A model generated the notes under the pieces. It did not search any database. It worked only from the letters and a program-made list of their open reading frames with translations, and was not told the origin of the DNA. DNA of 63,610 nt from Myxococcales bacterium. GTDB taxonomy: Bacteria > Myxococcota_A > Polyangia > Polyangiales > Ga0077539. Below are positions 1 through 9,598 of this stretch, piece after piece. Every line of letters starts with the position of its first letter. The first letter of the stretch is position 1. Where the stretch lies: assembly GCA_016793325.1 (NCBI GenBank), contig JAEUKI010000053.1:1-63610 (forward strand). The letters run 5' to 3'. The position numbers were made by a program, and so were the translations under genes.

Positions 1-2
1 CC

Positions 3-131
3 GAGTTGATTGGCCGCGTGGCCAACTTCGAGCACACCGCGAGAAAGGATCCCGAACGCCTCCGCGAACGCCTCGGTCTCCCGATGAAGCTCGACCCGGC
101 TGTGGAAAAACTACGATGCCCGTCGCGGTAG
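3..131 (+). CDS. 3' end of an unrecognised gene (partial)
   Basis: The window opens inside a reading frame that gives 42 codons ending in TAG. Third positions are mostly G or C, as in the real genes of the window, which supports genuine coding. The visible tail is hydrophilic and rich in Arg, Glu and Leu (RKDPERLRERLGLP). Too little is left to name a family. Its 3' end is followed directly by the long palindrome at 143-560. Confidence 0.4.
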   Translation, partial: ELIGRVANFEHTARKDPERLRERLGLPMKLDPAVEKLRCPSR

Positions 132-142
132 TGGTTTAGAAA

Positions 143-560
143 GCCTGGAAGTTCACTGACGGAACGCCGTCGGCTGCCGTGTCGAAGTCATGCAGTCGGC
201 CATCGCGTTCGAGCAACCCGGTCGACGCACGCGTCGAGGCAACACGGTCGACGCATGCGTCGAGGCAACACGGTCGACGCACGCGTCGAGGCAAGCCTCG
301 ACGCTGGCTGCTCGCCAAGGGCTCGCAGGGACGCCGCCGCCTTCGGCAGGGCTTTGAAGCGTACGAGATGCGAGCAACGGCAGCGCCCACCCCTCGACGG
401 TATCGTCGCTCTCTTGGCGCCGCCGAAGGCGGTTGCGCTCTGCTCGCCTCTTGGCGAGCAGCCAGCGCGGAGGCTTGCCTCGGCGCGTGCGTCGATCGTG
501 TTCGATCGACCCGCGTGTCCGGCGCGGCGATCGACTGTGTTTTGTCAGTGAAATCCCAGC
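143..560. repeat. Long imperfect palindrome (about 418 bp)
   Basis: The left end CTGGAAGTTCACTGAC pairs with the right end GTCAGTGAAATCCCAG. Within the arms the block at about 269-322 (CGAGGCAAGCCTCGACGCTGG and on through TGCTCGCCAAG) is matched by an inverted block at about 425-490. The inner GCCGCCTTCGGC stretches also pair. The left arm contains three direct copies of a 26-bp unit (220-245, 246-271, 272-297) with core GGTCGACGCACGCGTCGAGG. The motif GTCAGYGAAATTCC also occurs inside the GC-rich elements at 13.7 and 40.6 kb, so this may be a distant relative. Nothing coding is recognisable here. 561-750 is an ordinary-looking upstream region of the next gene. Confidence 0.7.
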
Positions 561-750
561 CCATCCGACAGATGTGACGAATGATGAGGGGTGGCCGTCG
601 CGCAAGGACCAAGTAGCAGCGCAGGTACACCCGGCTGTACTCGCGCGTCCCGATTTCGGGACTGCGCTCTCGGCTCGAGCGGCGGCGCTCTCGTGCTACG
701 ACCGATCGACCCCTGTGGCCAACACTCGATCTCTCTCTGTGCAGCGCCCG

Positions 751-1590
751 ATGCACGCGAGCGACACGCACCTCGCCGGAGCGCGATTTCTCGAGGCCGA
801 ACGCGGATGCAGCGCGCGCTCGTCCGCGGTTCACACGTTCGCGGTCCTCGCGTTCTACACGGGCGGAAGCGCCACGATCGCCCTCCGCGACGCGTGGAAC
901 GTCACCGCCGGCGACCTTCTCTTGATCCCCGCCGGCGCTGCGCACCGCATGGTGACCGCGGAGCGCGTGGCGTTCTGGGGCGCGACGTTCTGCGCTTCGT
1001 GCTTCGCGGCGGACGAAGCCGTGCACGTGATCGAGCCGTTCGAGCGCGTGCGAGACGGTGGCGCCGCGGTCGTTCGCATCGCGCCCGAGCGGCACGAGCA
1101 CCTCGTCACGCTCTTTCGCGAGCTCGAGCGCGTATCGCAAGACGGCGTCGCGCCCACGGCGACGACGGACCTCGTGCAGAAGAGCTTGCTGACGTTGATC
1201 CTCGCCGAGGCGCACGAGGCTCACGCGCGCAGCGCTCCACCCGCGACCGCGCGCGCCGCGACGGGAGGGGTCGTCGCCGAGGCCCTTCGCTTCATCGAGC
1301 GACATTGCCTCGAAAAGATCTCGCTCGAAGACGTCGCCGCCGCGGTTCGAAAGAGCCCCGCATACGTGACCACGGCGCTCACGCAGGGCACGGGCATGAG
1401 CGCGGGACAGTGGATCTCGAGCGGGCGAATGGCGGCGGCGCGGCGGTTTCTCTTGCACACCGACGAGATGGTCGACGTGATCGCCGAGCGCGTGGGCTAC
1501 GGAGACGTCACGCACTTCATTCGGATGTTTCGACGCGAGCACGGGACGACGCCCGCTGCGTGGCGCGCTGCTGCGCGAGGTCGAAGTTGA
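751..1590 (+). CDS. AraC family transcriptional regulator
   Basis: A 279-residue one-component regulator. The N-terminal half (about 15-110) looks like a cupin-type sensing domain, with the phrase DLLLIPAGAAHRM. The C-terminal half (about 180-275) is a double helix-turn-helix: LEDVAAAVRKSPAYVTTAL, then VIAERVGYGDVTHFIRMFR, then the family ending GTTPAAWR. An open frame continues upstream to 433, but that part is inside the palindromic repeat, so the first good ATG at 751 is preferred. It converges on the flavoprotein gene 1517-2479 and their 3' ends overlap by 74 bp. AraC regulators next to thioredoxin-reductase-like genes often control them, but here the two are convergent, so that link is only a guess. 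Confidence 0.88.
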   Translation: MHASDTHLAGARFLEAERGCSARSSAVHTFAVLAFYTGGSATIALRDAWNVTAGDLLLIPAGAAHRMVTAERVAFWGATFCASCFAADEAVHVIEPFERVRDGGAAVVRIAPERHEHLVTLFRELERVSQDGVAPTATTDLVQKSLLTLILAEAHEAHARSAPPATARAATGGVVAEALRFIERHCLEKISLEDVAAAVRKSPAYVTTALTQGTGMSAGQWISSGRMAAARRFLLHTDEMVDVIAERVGYGDVTHFIRMFRREHGTTPAAWRAAARGRS

Positions 1591-2479
1591 TCATCGCGCC
1601 CGCGTGAGCGCCGCTCGCGGCGGCGAAGATCGCGCCCTGCATGCGCGTAGAGAGGTCGCCCGACGCGTAGATTCCAGGGCGAGCGGTCTCGCGCCGCGCG
1701 GGGTCCGCCGTCACGTAGCCGTCGGCGTCGAGCGCGAGGCCGAGCGACGCGACGAGCGCCGTCTGTCGCTGCGGCGGGTGCGCGAAGAGCGCGTCGCACG
1801 GGACCTTCGAGCCGTCTTCGAGCTCGATCGCTCGAATCTGTGTGCGTGTATTGTCGTCCGCGATCACGCGGCGGATCGGCGATCGCTCGACGCGCGCTCC
1901 GAAGGACTCGAGCTGCGCGGCGAGCGCGTCGGACAGCGCGTGGCCTCGCTGCGCGAACACCGTCACGCGGTCGGTCCACGCGAACAATTGCTGCACGAAC
2001 TGCGCGGCCATCGCCGCGTGCGGCGCGTCGTGCGCGGGCGCGACGAACCCCCACGCGCGGTCCTGCGCCTCCCATCCGTGGCAGTACGGGCACTGAAAGA
2101 TCGAGCGGCCCCACGCTTCGCGGGCGCCTTCGATGAGCAGCGGCTCGTCGAGCATTCCCGTGCAGAGCAGAACGCGCTTGGCGATGACGTCCGCCCCGTC
2201 GACGCGCAGTCGAAACGCGTCGCGTTCGCCGTCGAGCGCTTCGATGCGAGCGTCGCGCACGAGCACGTTCGGGTACCGAGCGAGCTGCTCGCGCGCGACG
2301 CGGCGAAACTCGTCGGGCGGGGTCTGGTCGCGCGTCACGAAGTTGTGGATGTGTTCGGCCGCTTGATTGCGTCGCTCGCCAGCGTCGCAGAGGAGCACCG
2401 CGCGGCGGGCGCGGCCGAGGGTGAGCGCGGCGGCGAGCCCCGAAGGACCCCCGCCTACGATGACGACGTCGAAGTTCAT
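1517..2479 (-). CDS. NAD(P)/FAD-dependent oxidoreductase, thioredoxin-reductase-like
   Basis: A cytoplasmic flavoprotein of 320 residues. The N-terminal Rossmann motif VGGGPSGLAAALTLGRA binds FAD, a CPYCHGW motif near residue 140 supplies the redox-active Cys pair, and PGIYASGDLSTRMQGAIFAAA near the C-terminus is the second FAD-binding segment. Length and order fit the thioredoxin reductase fold (about 310-330 residues). The Met at 2479 is chosen because it sits at the start of the FAD motif; the open frame reaches further upstream without homology. No partner thioredoxin gene is nearby, so the substrate is unknown. Its last 74 bases overlap the end of the AraC gene on the other strand. Confidence 0.88.
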   Translation of the reverse strand: MNFDVVIVGGGPSGLAAALTLGRARRAVLLCDAGERRNQAAEHIHNFVTRDQTPPDEFRRVAREQLARYPNVLVRDARIEALDGERDAFRLRVDGADVIAKRVLLCTGMLDEPLLIEGAREAWGRSIFQCPYCHGWEAQDRAWGFVAPAHDAPHAAMAAQFVQQLFAWTDRVTVFAQRGHALSDALAAQLESFGARVERSPIRRVIADDNTRTQIRAIELEDGSKVPCDALFAHPPQRQTALVASLGLALDADGYVTADPARRETARPGIYASGDLSTRMQGAIFAAASGAHAGAMINFDLAQQRATQRASSRARVETSE

Positions 2480-2606
2480 CGAGACGGTTGTAGTCGCGTC
2501 GCGGCGAGGTCGTGAGTGTGCGGGTTTGCGTCGAGTCGGCGTGTCTTTCGGTCGTCGCGCTCGGACGGAGCGGTCTCGAACGGACCTGTGATACCTCTGA
2601 GCCGCT

Positions 2607-5600
2607 ATGGCTCGATTCGTTCGCGTCTCGGTTGCGTGTTGTCTCTTCGCTTCGATCGCGGTCCCTCGCGCGGCTCTCGCGCAGGCAGGGCGCGAAGGGA
2701 TGCGCACGATCGCCGCGACAAACGTCGTGCTCAACACGTACACGACCCTCGGCGCACCTGCGGCGGCGGGCGCGACGAGCCTCACGGTGAGCTCGGTCAA
2801 CGCGCTCGCGGGGATGTCGTTTGCGTCGATGTCGCTGACGGCGGGGGACCTCGTGCTCGTGTACGAAGCGCAAGGCGCGACGATCGCGACCGCGGACTCG
2901 ATCGGATACGGGGCGATCACTGCGCTCGGCAACGCGGGGCGCTGGGAGTTCGTCCGCGTCGGCGCGGTGAACGCGGGCGCGAACACGATCACGCTCGATG
3001 CGCGCGAACACCCGATGGGGCTCGCGCGCTCGTACGGAACGCGCGCGCAAGTCGTGCGAGTCCCGCAGTTTTCGAGGCTTCAAGTGGCCGCGAGCGGCTC
3101 GATCATCCCGGCCGCGTGGAACGGGACCGTCGGCGGGGTCGTCGCGGTCGTGTCGAGCTCGGCGCTCACGGTCGTCGGTCGCGTCGACGCGAGCGGCGCG
3201 GGATTTCGCGGCGGCGCGGTGGACAACATGTCCGCGGCGCCGAACGGGACCGTCGTGACGTTTCGCAGCGCCGATAGCATCGCAGGGGGAGAGAAGGGCG
3301 AGAGCATCGCGGGCGTCGCATCGGCGCTCGCGGACGGACGCTACGGACGCGGCGCGCCCGCCAACGGCGGAGGAGGCGGCAACGCGCACAACGCCGGCGG
3401 CGGCGGCGGCGCAAATGGCGGCGCGAGCACGGCAGCGATGCACCTCGGCGCAGGGATCATGAGCGCCTCGGTCCCCGGCGCGACCGCTTGGAACATCGAT
3501 CCCGACTTCGTCGCCAACGGGAACATGCTGACCGTGGGCCCCGGCGGCGGACGCGGCGGATACAGCTTCGGCGCGAACGACGAGAACGCGCTCTTGTCTC
3601 CGCCGGGCGCTGTTGCGTGGGGCGGAGACCTGCGTCGATCCGTGGGCGGCCGCGGGGGCCGACCGCTCGGGATCGCGCTCGATCGGCTGTACTTCGGCGG
3701 CGGCGGCGGCGCAGGGGACGCGAACAACAACGTCGGCGGCGCGGGCGGCGCGGGCGGCGGGCTCGTGTTTCTCGTCGCGCGCACGATCGATGGAAACGGC
3801 ACGATCGCGTCGAACGGCGCGGCTGGCGAGAGCACGACCCTCGCGGGCAACGACGCCGCGGGCGGCGGCGGCGCTGGGGGAACGATCGTGTTGTCGTCCG
3901 TGGCGCCCATCACCAGCGCGCTCACGGTTCAAGCGAACGGCGGCGTCGGCGGCTCGCAGACGATCTCGAGCGCCGAGTCCGAAGGTCCGGGCGGCGGTGG
4001 TGGTGGCGGCGTGGTGCATGTTCCGGCGACGAGCACGGTGGCGCCTGTCGTTGCGGGCGCGGCCGGAGGGACGACCACGAGCGCGGGGCTCACGGAGTTT
4101 CCATCGAACGGCGCGACCGGCGGCGCGGGCGGATCGCTCTCGAGCTCGTTGATTTCGTGTGCGACGTTCACGGGGATCTGCCCGCTCGACACGACGACGT
4201 TCGTGACCGTGACCTCGCCCGTGATGGGCGCCGCGCTCGCGTCGCGCACGCCCGTCGTGACCGGCACGACCGAGCCCGGCGCGTCCGTGGTGGTGACCGT
4301 CAACGCGACGATGGTCACGGTCACGGCGGACGCCTCGGGAAACTTTACCGCCACGCTCCCCGCGGGCGCGATCACGATGGACGGCCCCGTCACGATCAAC
4401 GTCGTCGCCACGGACTCGTCGATGAACACCGCGAGCGCCACGGTGATGGTCACGGTGGACACGGTGGCTCCCAGCGTCGCGATCACCGCGCCGACGGCGA
4501 TGGCGCTCTTGAATACCGGTGCTCCTGTGATCCGCGGGACGAGCGAACCCCTCGCGACGGTGACCCTGGAGCTGGGCGGCGGTCGCATGGCGATGGTGAT
4601 GGCCGACGCGACGGGGGCCTGGAGCTTCGCTGTTCCCATGGGCATGCCGCTCGCAGACGGGGCTGTCACTGTGCGCGCTGTGGCGCGCGATCGGGCGGGC
4701 AACACGAGCCCTTCTGCGATGGTGACGTTCACCGTCGACACGATGACCGCCGTGGCGATCACCGCGCCCGCGACCGGCTCGACCGTCGGAACGCGCACGC
4801 CCACGGTCCAGGGAACGGCCGAGTCCAACGCCACCGTCACGCTCACGGTGAACGGGATGTCCGTGACGACCACGGCCAACGCGATGGGGTTGTGGTTGGT
4901 GACCGTTCCCGCGGGGGCGATCACGATGGACGGGAGCGTCACGCTCTCGGTCACCGCGCGCGACGCCGCGGGAAACACCGCGACCGCGACGAGCACGGTC
5001 ACGATCGACGCGCGCGTCGTCGTCGCGATCACCGCGCCCACCAACGGCGCGACGATCAACACGCGGACGCCCACCGTCACGGGCACCGCGCTTCCGGGGC
5101 TCGTGGTCACGCTCGATTTCGGCGGCGGTCGTACGGCGATGGTGACCGCGGACGCGATGGGCAACTGGACCTACACGATCCCCGCGGGCATGGAGCTCGC
5201 GGACGGCGCGATGGTCACCGTCACCGCGAGCGCGAGCAGCGGCGGAACCACGCGGATGGTGTCCGTGACGTTCACCATCGACGCTTCGACGACGCTCCGA
5301 GTCATCACGCCTGCGGCCGAGTCGCGCGTCACGGAGACGCGCCCGACGGTCTCGGGGACGGGCGAGCCCGGCGCGACCGTCACGCTCGTGTTCGCCTCGG
5401 GCGAGCGCGCGACGGTCACCGTCGACGCGATGGGCAACTGGAGCTTCACGCCCACGATGCCGCTCCCCGAGGGGCGCAACGACGTGCAGATCATCGCGCA
5501 GGACCGCGCGGGAAACACGGCGATGGCGACCCACGTATTCATCGTCGTCGTCCCCGTGGACGCGAGCGTCGACGCGATGGACGACGTCACCGACGCGACC

Positions 5601-5882
5601 ATCGTCACGCCAGACGTCTCCAACGACGGCGCGCTCGACGATGCACGCGACGGCTCGACGACGGACGCGACGACGGACGCGACGACGGACGCGACGATGG
5701 ACGGCGCTGCAGACGCGCAGGTTCCGATCGGTCGACTCGCGGGCGACGGCGCGTGCGACTGCCGTGTCGTCGGCGCTGGGCGTTCGGGTGGAACGTCCCC
5801 GCTCGTCGCGCTCGTCGCGTGCGCGATGACCGTCGCGTGCGCGTCGCGTCGCCGTCGCGCGAAGCGTTCGGCCGCAGCGTGA
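2607..5882 (+). CDS. AgmC-like surface protein with Ig-like repeats and MYXO-CTERM tail
   Basis: A 1091-residue exported protein. Residues 1-25 are a signal peptide ending ALAQ. Residues about 30-525 form a Gly-rich, beta-rich region with GGGGG runs and the phrase GDLVLVYEAQG, as in proteins annotated as gliding motility protein AgmC. Five bacterial Ig-like repeats of about 92 residues follow (starting near 529, 621, 716, 804 and 897), each opening with VAITAPxxGxxxxTRTPTV or similar. The tail has an Asp/Ala/Thr-rich linker, with 12-bp direct repeats encoding TDAT near 5655-5700. It ends in CDC, a hydrophobic segment and RRRR, the layout of a MYXO-CTERM sorting signal. A role in the cell envelope or gliding is inferred from the family only. 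Confidence 0.8.
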   Translation: MARFVRVSVACCLFASIAVPRAALAQAGREGMRTIAATNVVLNTYTTLGAPAAAGATSLTVSSVNALAGMSFASMSLTAGDLVLVYEAQGATIATADSIGYGAITALGNAGRWEFVRVGAVNAGANTITLDAREHPMGLARSYGTRAQVVRVPQFSRLQVAASGSIIPAAWNGTVGGVVAVVSSSALTVVGRVDASGAGFRGGAVDNMSAAPNGTVVTFRSADSIAGGEKGESIAGVASALADGRYGRGAPANGGGGGNAHNAGGGGGANGGASTAAMHLGAGIMSASVPGATAWNIDPDFVANGNMLTVGPGGGRGGYSFGANDENALLSPPGAVAWGGDLRRSVGGRGGRPLGIALDRLYFGGGGGAGDANNNVGGAGGAGGGLVFLVARTIDGNGTIASNGAAGESTTLAGNDAAGGGGAGGTIVLSSVAPITSALTVQANGGVGGSQTISSAESEGPGGGGGGGVVHVPATSTVAPVVAGAAGGTTTSAGLTEFPSNGATGGAGGSLSSSLISCATFTGICPLDTTTFVTVTSPVMGAALASRTPVVTGTTEPGASVVVTVNATMVTVTADASGNFTATLPAGAITMDGPVTINVVATDSSMNTASATVMVTVDTVAPSVAITAPTAMALLNTGAPVIRGTSEPLATVTLELGGGRMAMVMADATGAWSFAVPMGMPLADGAVTVRAVARDRAGNTSPSAMVTFTVDTMTAVAITAPATGSTVGTRTPTVQGTAESNATVTLTVNGMSVTTTANAMGLWLVTVPAGAITMDGSVTLSVTARDAAGNTATATSTVTIDARVVVAITAPTNGATINTRTPTVTGTALPGLVVTLDFGGGRTAMVTADAMGNWTYTIPAGMELADGAMVTVTASASSGGTTRMVSVTFTIDASTTLRVITPAAESRVTETRPTVSGTGEPGATVTLVFASGERATVTVDAMGNWSFTPTMPLPEGRNDVQIIAQDRAGNTAMATHVFIVVVPVDASVDAMDDVTDATIVTPDVSNDGALDDARDGSTTDATTDATTDATMDGAADAQVPIGRLAGDGACDCRVVGAGRSGGTSPLVALVACAMTVACASRRRRAKRSAAA

Positions 5883-5947
5883 CCGCGTTCGGGGCGGGCT
5901 GTGTTTTGCGCTGGGGATCGCTGTGTGTGCTTGTCATCATCGGGCGC

Positions 5948-7258
5948 ATGAGCACGGATCGACGATGGACGTACGCGTTGCAGCGCGGCGCGAGCGAGGC
6001 GTGGGTGGCGATCGAAGGCGACGTTGTTCGGTCGTCGCAGCCGGACCGAAAGCCTGATCCGCGCGCGTGTTCGCTGGTCGAGTGCTTCGAGCAAGGGGCG
6101 TTCTTCGACGCGCGAGACGAGCGCGTACGGGCTGAGCTCGTCGCAGAAATATCGAGGCGAATCGATCCCGCGAGCCTCGCGCGCCCGATCGACCGGGACC
6201 GACTCGCGTACGCGCGGGCCTTCGATGGCGGGCGCGTCGCGAAGGAGCGCTTCGCGTACGTCCTCCTTCGCGACGATGGCTCGGTGCGCGAGGCGTTCAG
6301 TTGGCTGGTGGACGCGTCGGGCGTGTGCGTTCGACGGCTCGATGGAGAGCCCGACGAAGCGCACGTGCTGGCGGACGAGTGCTTCGTCTCGGGGCCTCCG
6401 ACGCACTCGGCGCCTGCGTGGCACCGGGCGGCGCTTCGCGCGAAGCTCGCCTCCGCGCAGAAGGGTGAGCGCGCGCTCGGGCTCGATCGCGCCGCGCCGC
6501 TCGTGCGCTACGCGGCGATCGAACGGCGTGATTGGTCGTGGGACCAGCGCTCGGACGGCGAGTCGTTCGCGGGGACTTTTTCTGGCTTCGTGATGGTGGG
6601 CTACCAATACGGCCACGACTACGGGACGAGCTCGCTCGTCCCCGAGAACGTCCTTCGTCCCTCGTGGCGCACGCGGATCTCGTTGCATGTTCCGTCGCAC
6701 GTGCTCGAGGCGATTCGTCACGCGCTGGAGGCCGCGGGCGTCGAGTCGCTCGCCGCGCCCGAGCCCACGCCCGAGGCGTGCGTCGCTGCGTATCGGGCGA
6801 TGGCCCCACGAATCAAGACCAGCGCTCTGTGGGCTCGGTCCGAAGAGCTCGAGTTCGACGGCTTCGGCGCGGTGGCGACCGAGCGACAGTGGCAACAGAG
6901 CGCGGCGATGGGCTTGTTCGCGTCGCTCTGCCCCGAGAAGGTCACGAGCGCCGAGCGCGAGATTCCATCGGCCGAGCGGCTGTACGAGTTTGCGTCGGAC
7001 GCGATCTGGCTCTCGACGGACGGCGCGGCGATCGTCCGGGCGTCGCACTGTTTCGGCGCGTGGTCGGGCGGGATCGACGAGTGGTGGCACGTCGCGCCGT
7101 CGCCGCGCGCGCGGGTGGCCTTCGCGATCGGGACGGACTACACGCAAAACGCGCTGAAGGTCGTGCTCGGCGCGGACGACGACGCGGAGTTCGCCGCGTT
7201 GAGGGCGCACGTGGTTGCGTACTTCACCGTGATGGGGCTCGCCGAGAGGGCGCGATGA
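5948..7258 (+). CDS. Hypothetical protein, first gene of a coupled pair
   Basis: A soluble-looking protein of 436 residues with no signal peptide or membrane segment. I do not recognise a family. It is rich in Trp and aromatic residues, for example SGGIDEWWHVAPSPRARVAF near the C-terminus, and it has good codon bias throughout. Its stop codon overlaps the start of the next gene (ATGA, 7255-7258), so the two are translationally coupled and probably work together. The start at 5948 is an ATG 65 bp after the AgmC-like gene. The frame is open much further upstream, but there it is a shadow of that gene. Confidence 0.7.
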   Translation: MSTDRRWTYALQRGASEAWVAIEGDVVRSSQPDRKPDPRACSLVECFEQGAFFDARDERVRAELVAEISRRIDPASLARPIDRDRLAYARAFDGGRVAKERFAYVLLRDDGSVREAFSWLVDASGVCVRRLDGEPDEAHVLADECFVSGPPTHSAPAWHRAALRAKLASAQKGERALGLDRAAPLVRYAAIERRDWSWDQRSDGESFAGTFSGFVMVGYQYGHDYGTSSLVPENVLRPSWRTRISLHVPSHVLEAIRHALEAAGVESLAAPEPTPEACVAAYRAMAPRIKTSALWARSEELEFDGFGAVATERQWQQSAAMGLFASLCPEKVTSAEREIPSAERLYEFASDAIWLSTDGAAIVRASHCFGAWSGGIDEWWHVAPSPRARVAFAIGTDYTQNALKVVLGADDDAEFAALRAHVVAYFTVMGLAERAR

Positions 7259-8604
7259 GCCTTGCGCGCAGAGCGCAGGCGCGTAGCACTCAGGTCGTGT
7301 TCGTGTTCGCGAGGGCTCCTGTGGCGCCTGCCGTTTGTTGGCGCTGTCGATCACCGCTGACCAAGCGCGTGTGGGTCTTCGCGCGTCCGCCCGGAGCCGG
7401 GGCCGACGCGCGAGCGCTCTACCACCCGATGTGCGCGGTCGACGTGGACTTAGCGTCAGCGTTTTCGCTGCTCGAACGCGACACGACCCCGTTTGGAGAT
7501 CGCGCCGCGGTCGAGCGCGTCGTCGAGCTGCGGATGGGCGCTGCGATGGCGCTCGCCGCGCAAACGAGAGGCGCGGACGAGGCTTCGGCGGCCGCTGCGA
7601 GAGAGGCGATCGAAAGCGTCGAGCCTGCGCGCGATCCGCGAGGACGTCCGAGGGTGAGGGTGCTCGTCGCGGGGAGCGCGGTCGCGCGCGGAGCGAGGCT
7701 CGCGACGCTCGTTCGAGCGTTGGCGTTCAGCGGTACCTGGACGTCGCCGACGCGGGAGTACTGTCTGGTGCTTCCGGACAACGACGGCGACGCGAGCCGG
7801 CCGAGCATCGGAGACGATCCCTCGCAGCCCGTCGTGGGCGCGGTGTTCGCAGTGCTCGAGGGCGTGACGGTCCTCCCCTCCGAACGCGCGGCGCTCCTCG
7901 AGTGGAACGCTCGCGCGCTCCCCACCCCCGTCCTGTGGATCACCTCGCGCCGTCGCCGTCGCCCGCACGTGCGCCTCGCCGCCGCGCTCGACAACGAAGT
8001 GAGCCGCTACCGCAAAGTGCTCGATGACTGCGGCTTTTCAGGGGACGAAGCGCAGGTCGTCCGCTGCGACGACGACGACGGAAGCTCCCTCGACCGGCTC
8101 GTCGCGGCGCTCGACGAGTCGATCGAGCACATCGCCGGCCCGCGCATCGACGCTCGTACGCCGATCGAGCGGATCGCCGAACAGATCCACACGCTGCTCG
8201 ACCTCGAGCGCGAGGTCGGTCTGCGACAAGTGCTCACGCGGGCGCAGATGCTCGTGACGACCGCGAGCGCGCGAGACCAACAAGCGCTCGGCGAGGCTGT
8301 GTCTCGCGCGTTGTTCGATCCCGCGGGCGCTCGATTGGCGTTCGAGATCTTGTGCGCTGCGAAGCTCTACGACAGCAGCGAGGCGATGGCGCGATGGCTC
8401 ACGGAGGTGTTCGACGAAGGGCGACCGATCGGCGACGCTTTCGAGAGCGCCGTTCGATCCCTGCGCGAGCGCGCGCCTGCGCGGGCCCTCTCGATGCTCG
8501 AATCGCTCGTCGAACGCGAAGAAGACCCCGACCGTCGCGCGTGGCTCGAGCGCGAGATCGCTCGAACGCGCACCGCGATTTCGCGCAAGAGCGTTCGTTC
8601 GTAA
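7255..8604 (+). CDS. Hypothetical protein with possible N-terminal zinc site
   Basis: 449 residues, starting inside the stop codon of the preceding gene. Near residues 28-65 there is CWRCRSPL followed by YHPMCAVDVD, a Cys-x2-Cys then His-x2-Cys arrangement that could bind zinc. The middle region (about 125-250) has a Rossmann-like rhythm of beta strands (VRVLVAGSAVARGARLATLV) but no clear nucleotide motif. The C-terminal third is helical. No family is recognised. Coupling to the upstream gene suggests a shared function, unknown. Confidence 0.7.
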   Translation: MSLARRAQARSTQVVFVFARAPVAPAVCWRCRSPLTKRVWVFARPPGAGADARALYHPMCAVDVDLASAFSLLERDTTPFGDRAAVERVVELRMGAAMALAAQTRGADEASAAAAREAIESVEPARDPRGRPRVRVLVAGSAVARGARLATLVRALAFSGTWTSPTREYCLVLPDNDGDASRPSIGDDPSQPVVGAVFAVLEGVTVLPSERAALLEWNARALPTPVLWITSRRRRRPHVRLAAALDNEVSRYRKVLDDCGFSGDEAQVVRCDDDDGSSLDRLVAALDESIEHIAGPRIDARTPIERIAEQIHTLLDLEREVGLRQVLTRAQMLVTTASARDQQALGEAVSRALFDPAGARLAFEILCAAKLYDSSEAMARWLTEVFDEGRPIGDAFESAVRSLRERAPARALSMLESLVEREEDPDRRAWLEREIARTRTAISRKSVRS

Positions 8605-8668
8605 ACCTACACAGCAACGCGACCTTCCGTCGCGGCAACCTAAGCCCCCGTAGAGGTCCCGCTCCATC

Positions 8669-9568
8669 ATGAACGACCGAGAGACAAAGACCGTGCTCGT
8701 CACGGGCGGCAATCGCGGGCTCGGGCACGAGTGCGCGAGGCAGCTCTTGGCGGACGGCCATCGCGTGATCATCACGGCGCGCGATCGCGCGAAGGGCCGC
8801 GCCGCGCTCGAGTCGCTCTCGTCCTCGAGCGCGAACGCGAGCGCTCGCCTGGAGCTCTTCGAGCTCGACCTCGCGTCGCTCGCGTCGATCCGCGCGTTCG
8901 GCGCGCAGTGGGAGCGAGAGGGCCGTTCGCTCGACGCGGTCGTTCACAACGCTGGCGTGATGCAGCAGAGCCCCACGCGACGGGTGACGGTGGACGGCTT
9001 CGAAGAGACGCTCGCGACCAACGCGATCGGGCCGTATCTGCTCACGAAAGAGCTGTGGCCCTCGCTGGTTCGCGCCCGCGCGGGGCGCGTCGTGATGGTG
9101 TCTTCGCGGCTCCACTTGCCGGACTCTCGGGGCGAGCCTGTGCGCTTCGACTTCGACGACCCGCAGCTCGAGCGCGGGTACAGCCCCGATCGCGCGTACA
9201 AGAACTCGAAGCTCGCCTGTCTGTGGGTGACCTACGAGCTCGCGCGGCGCGCCGAAGGGACGAGCGTGACGGCCAACGCGGTGTGCCCGGGGTTCGTTCC
9301 GGTCACGGCGGCCGAGAGCGTGAAGGGCTTCTCGCGGTTCATGTTGAAGTACGTGCTGCGGTTCGCGCCCTTTGCGACGGCGCTCGGGGACGCGGGGTCG
9401 TCGTTGAAATGGTGTGCGGTCGATCTGTCGATCGCTGAATCCCGCGCGAAGTTCTTCGCCGAGAAGCGCGAGATCCCCTCGAGCGAAGAGAGCCGAGATC
9501 CAGAGAAGGCCCGGCGTTTCTGCGAGCTCGCGGCGAAGCTGTGCGCGGTCGATCGCTGGCCCGCGTAG
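8669..9568 (+). CDS. SDR family NAD(P)-dependent oxidoreductase
   Basis: A 299-residue short-chain dehydrogenase/reductase. The cofactor motif TGGNRGLG is at residues 12-19, followed by an Arg-containing TARDRAKG segment that suggests NADP(H). NAG at about residue 92 (VVHNAGVM), the catalytic Ser in VMVSSRLHL and the YKNSK motif (Tyr-x3-Lys) near residue 173 complete the active site. Spacing and length resemble the retinol-dehydrogenase/WW-domain-oxidoreductase-like group. The substrate cannot be told. It stands alone, with the small membrane protein gene converging on it 30 bp downstream. Confidence 0.9.
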   Translation: MNDRETKTVLVTGGNRGLGHECARQLLADGHRVIITARDRAKGRAALESLSSSSANASARLELFELDLASLASIRAFGAQWEREGRSLDAVVHNAGVMQQSPTRRVTVDGFEETLATNAIGPYLLTKELWPSLVRARAGRVVMVSSRLHLPDSRGEPVRFDFDDPQLERGYSPDRAYKNSKLACLWVTYELARRAEGTSVTANAVCPGFVPVTAAESVKGFSRFMLKYVLRFAPFATALGDAGSSLKWCAVDLSIAESRAKFFAEKREIPSSEESRDPEKARRFCELAAKLCAVDRWPA

Positions 9569-9598
9569 GCTAAACCACGCCACCACTCCAACGCCCTC

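Noticed and set aside
220..297. CRISPR-like array of 26-bp units
   Set aside because: The units are directly adjacent with no spacers and lie inside a palindrome arm.
1497..5534. Very long open frame on the minus strand opposite the Ig-repeat surface protein
   Set aside because: Arg/His/Asp-rich composition, no family motifs, and it lies opposite genes with clear domains. Long antisense frames are expected at this GC content.
5171..7354. Minus-strand frame spanning two plus-strand genes
   Set aside because: It crosses gene boundaries, is compositionally biased and has no recognisable domain.
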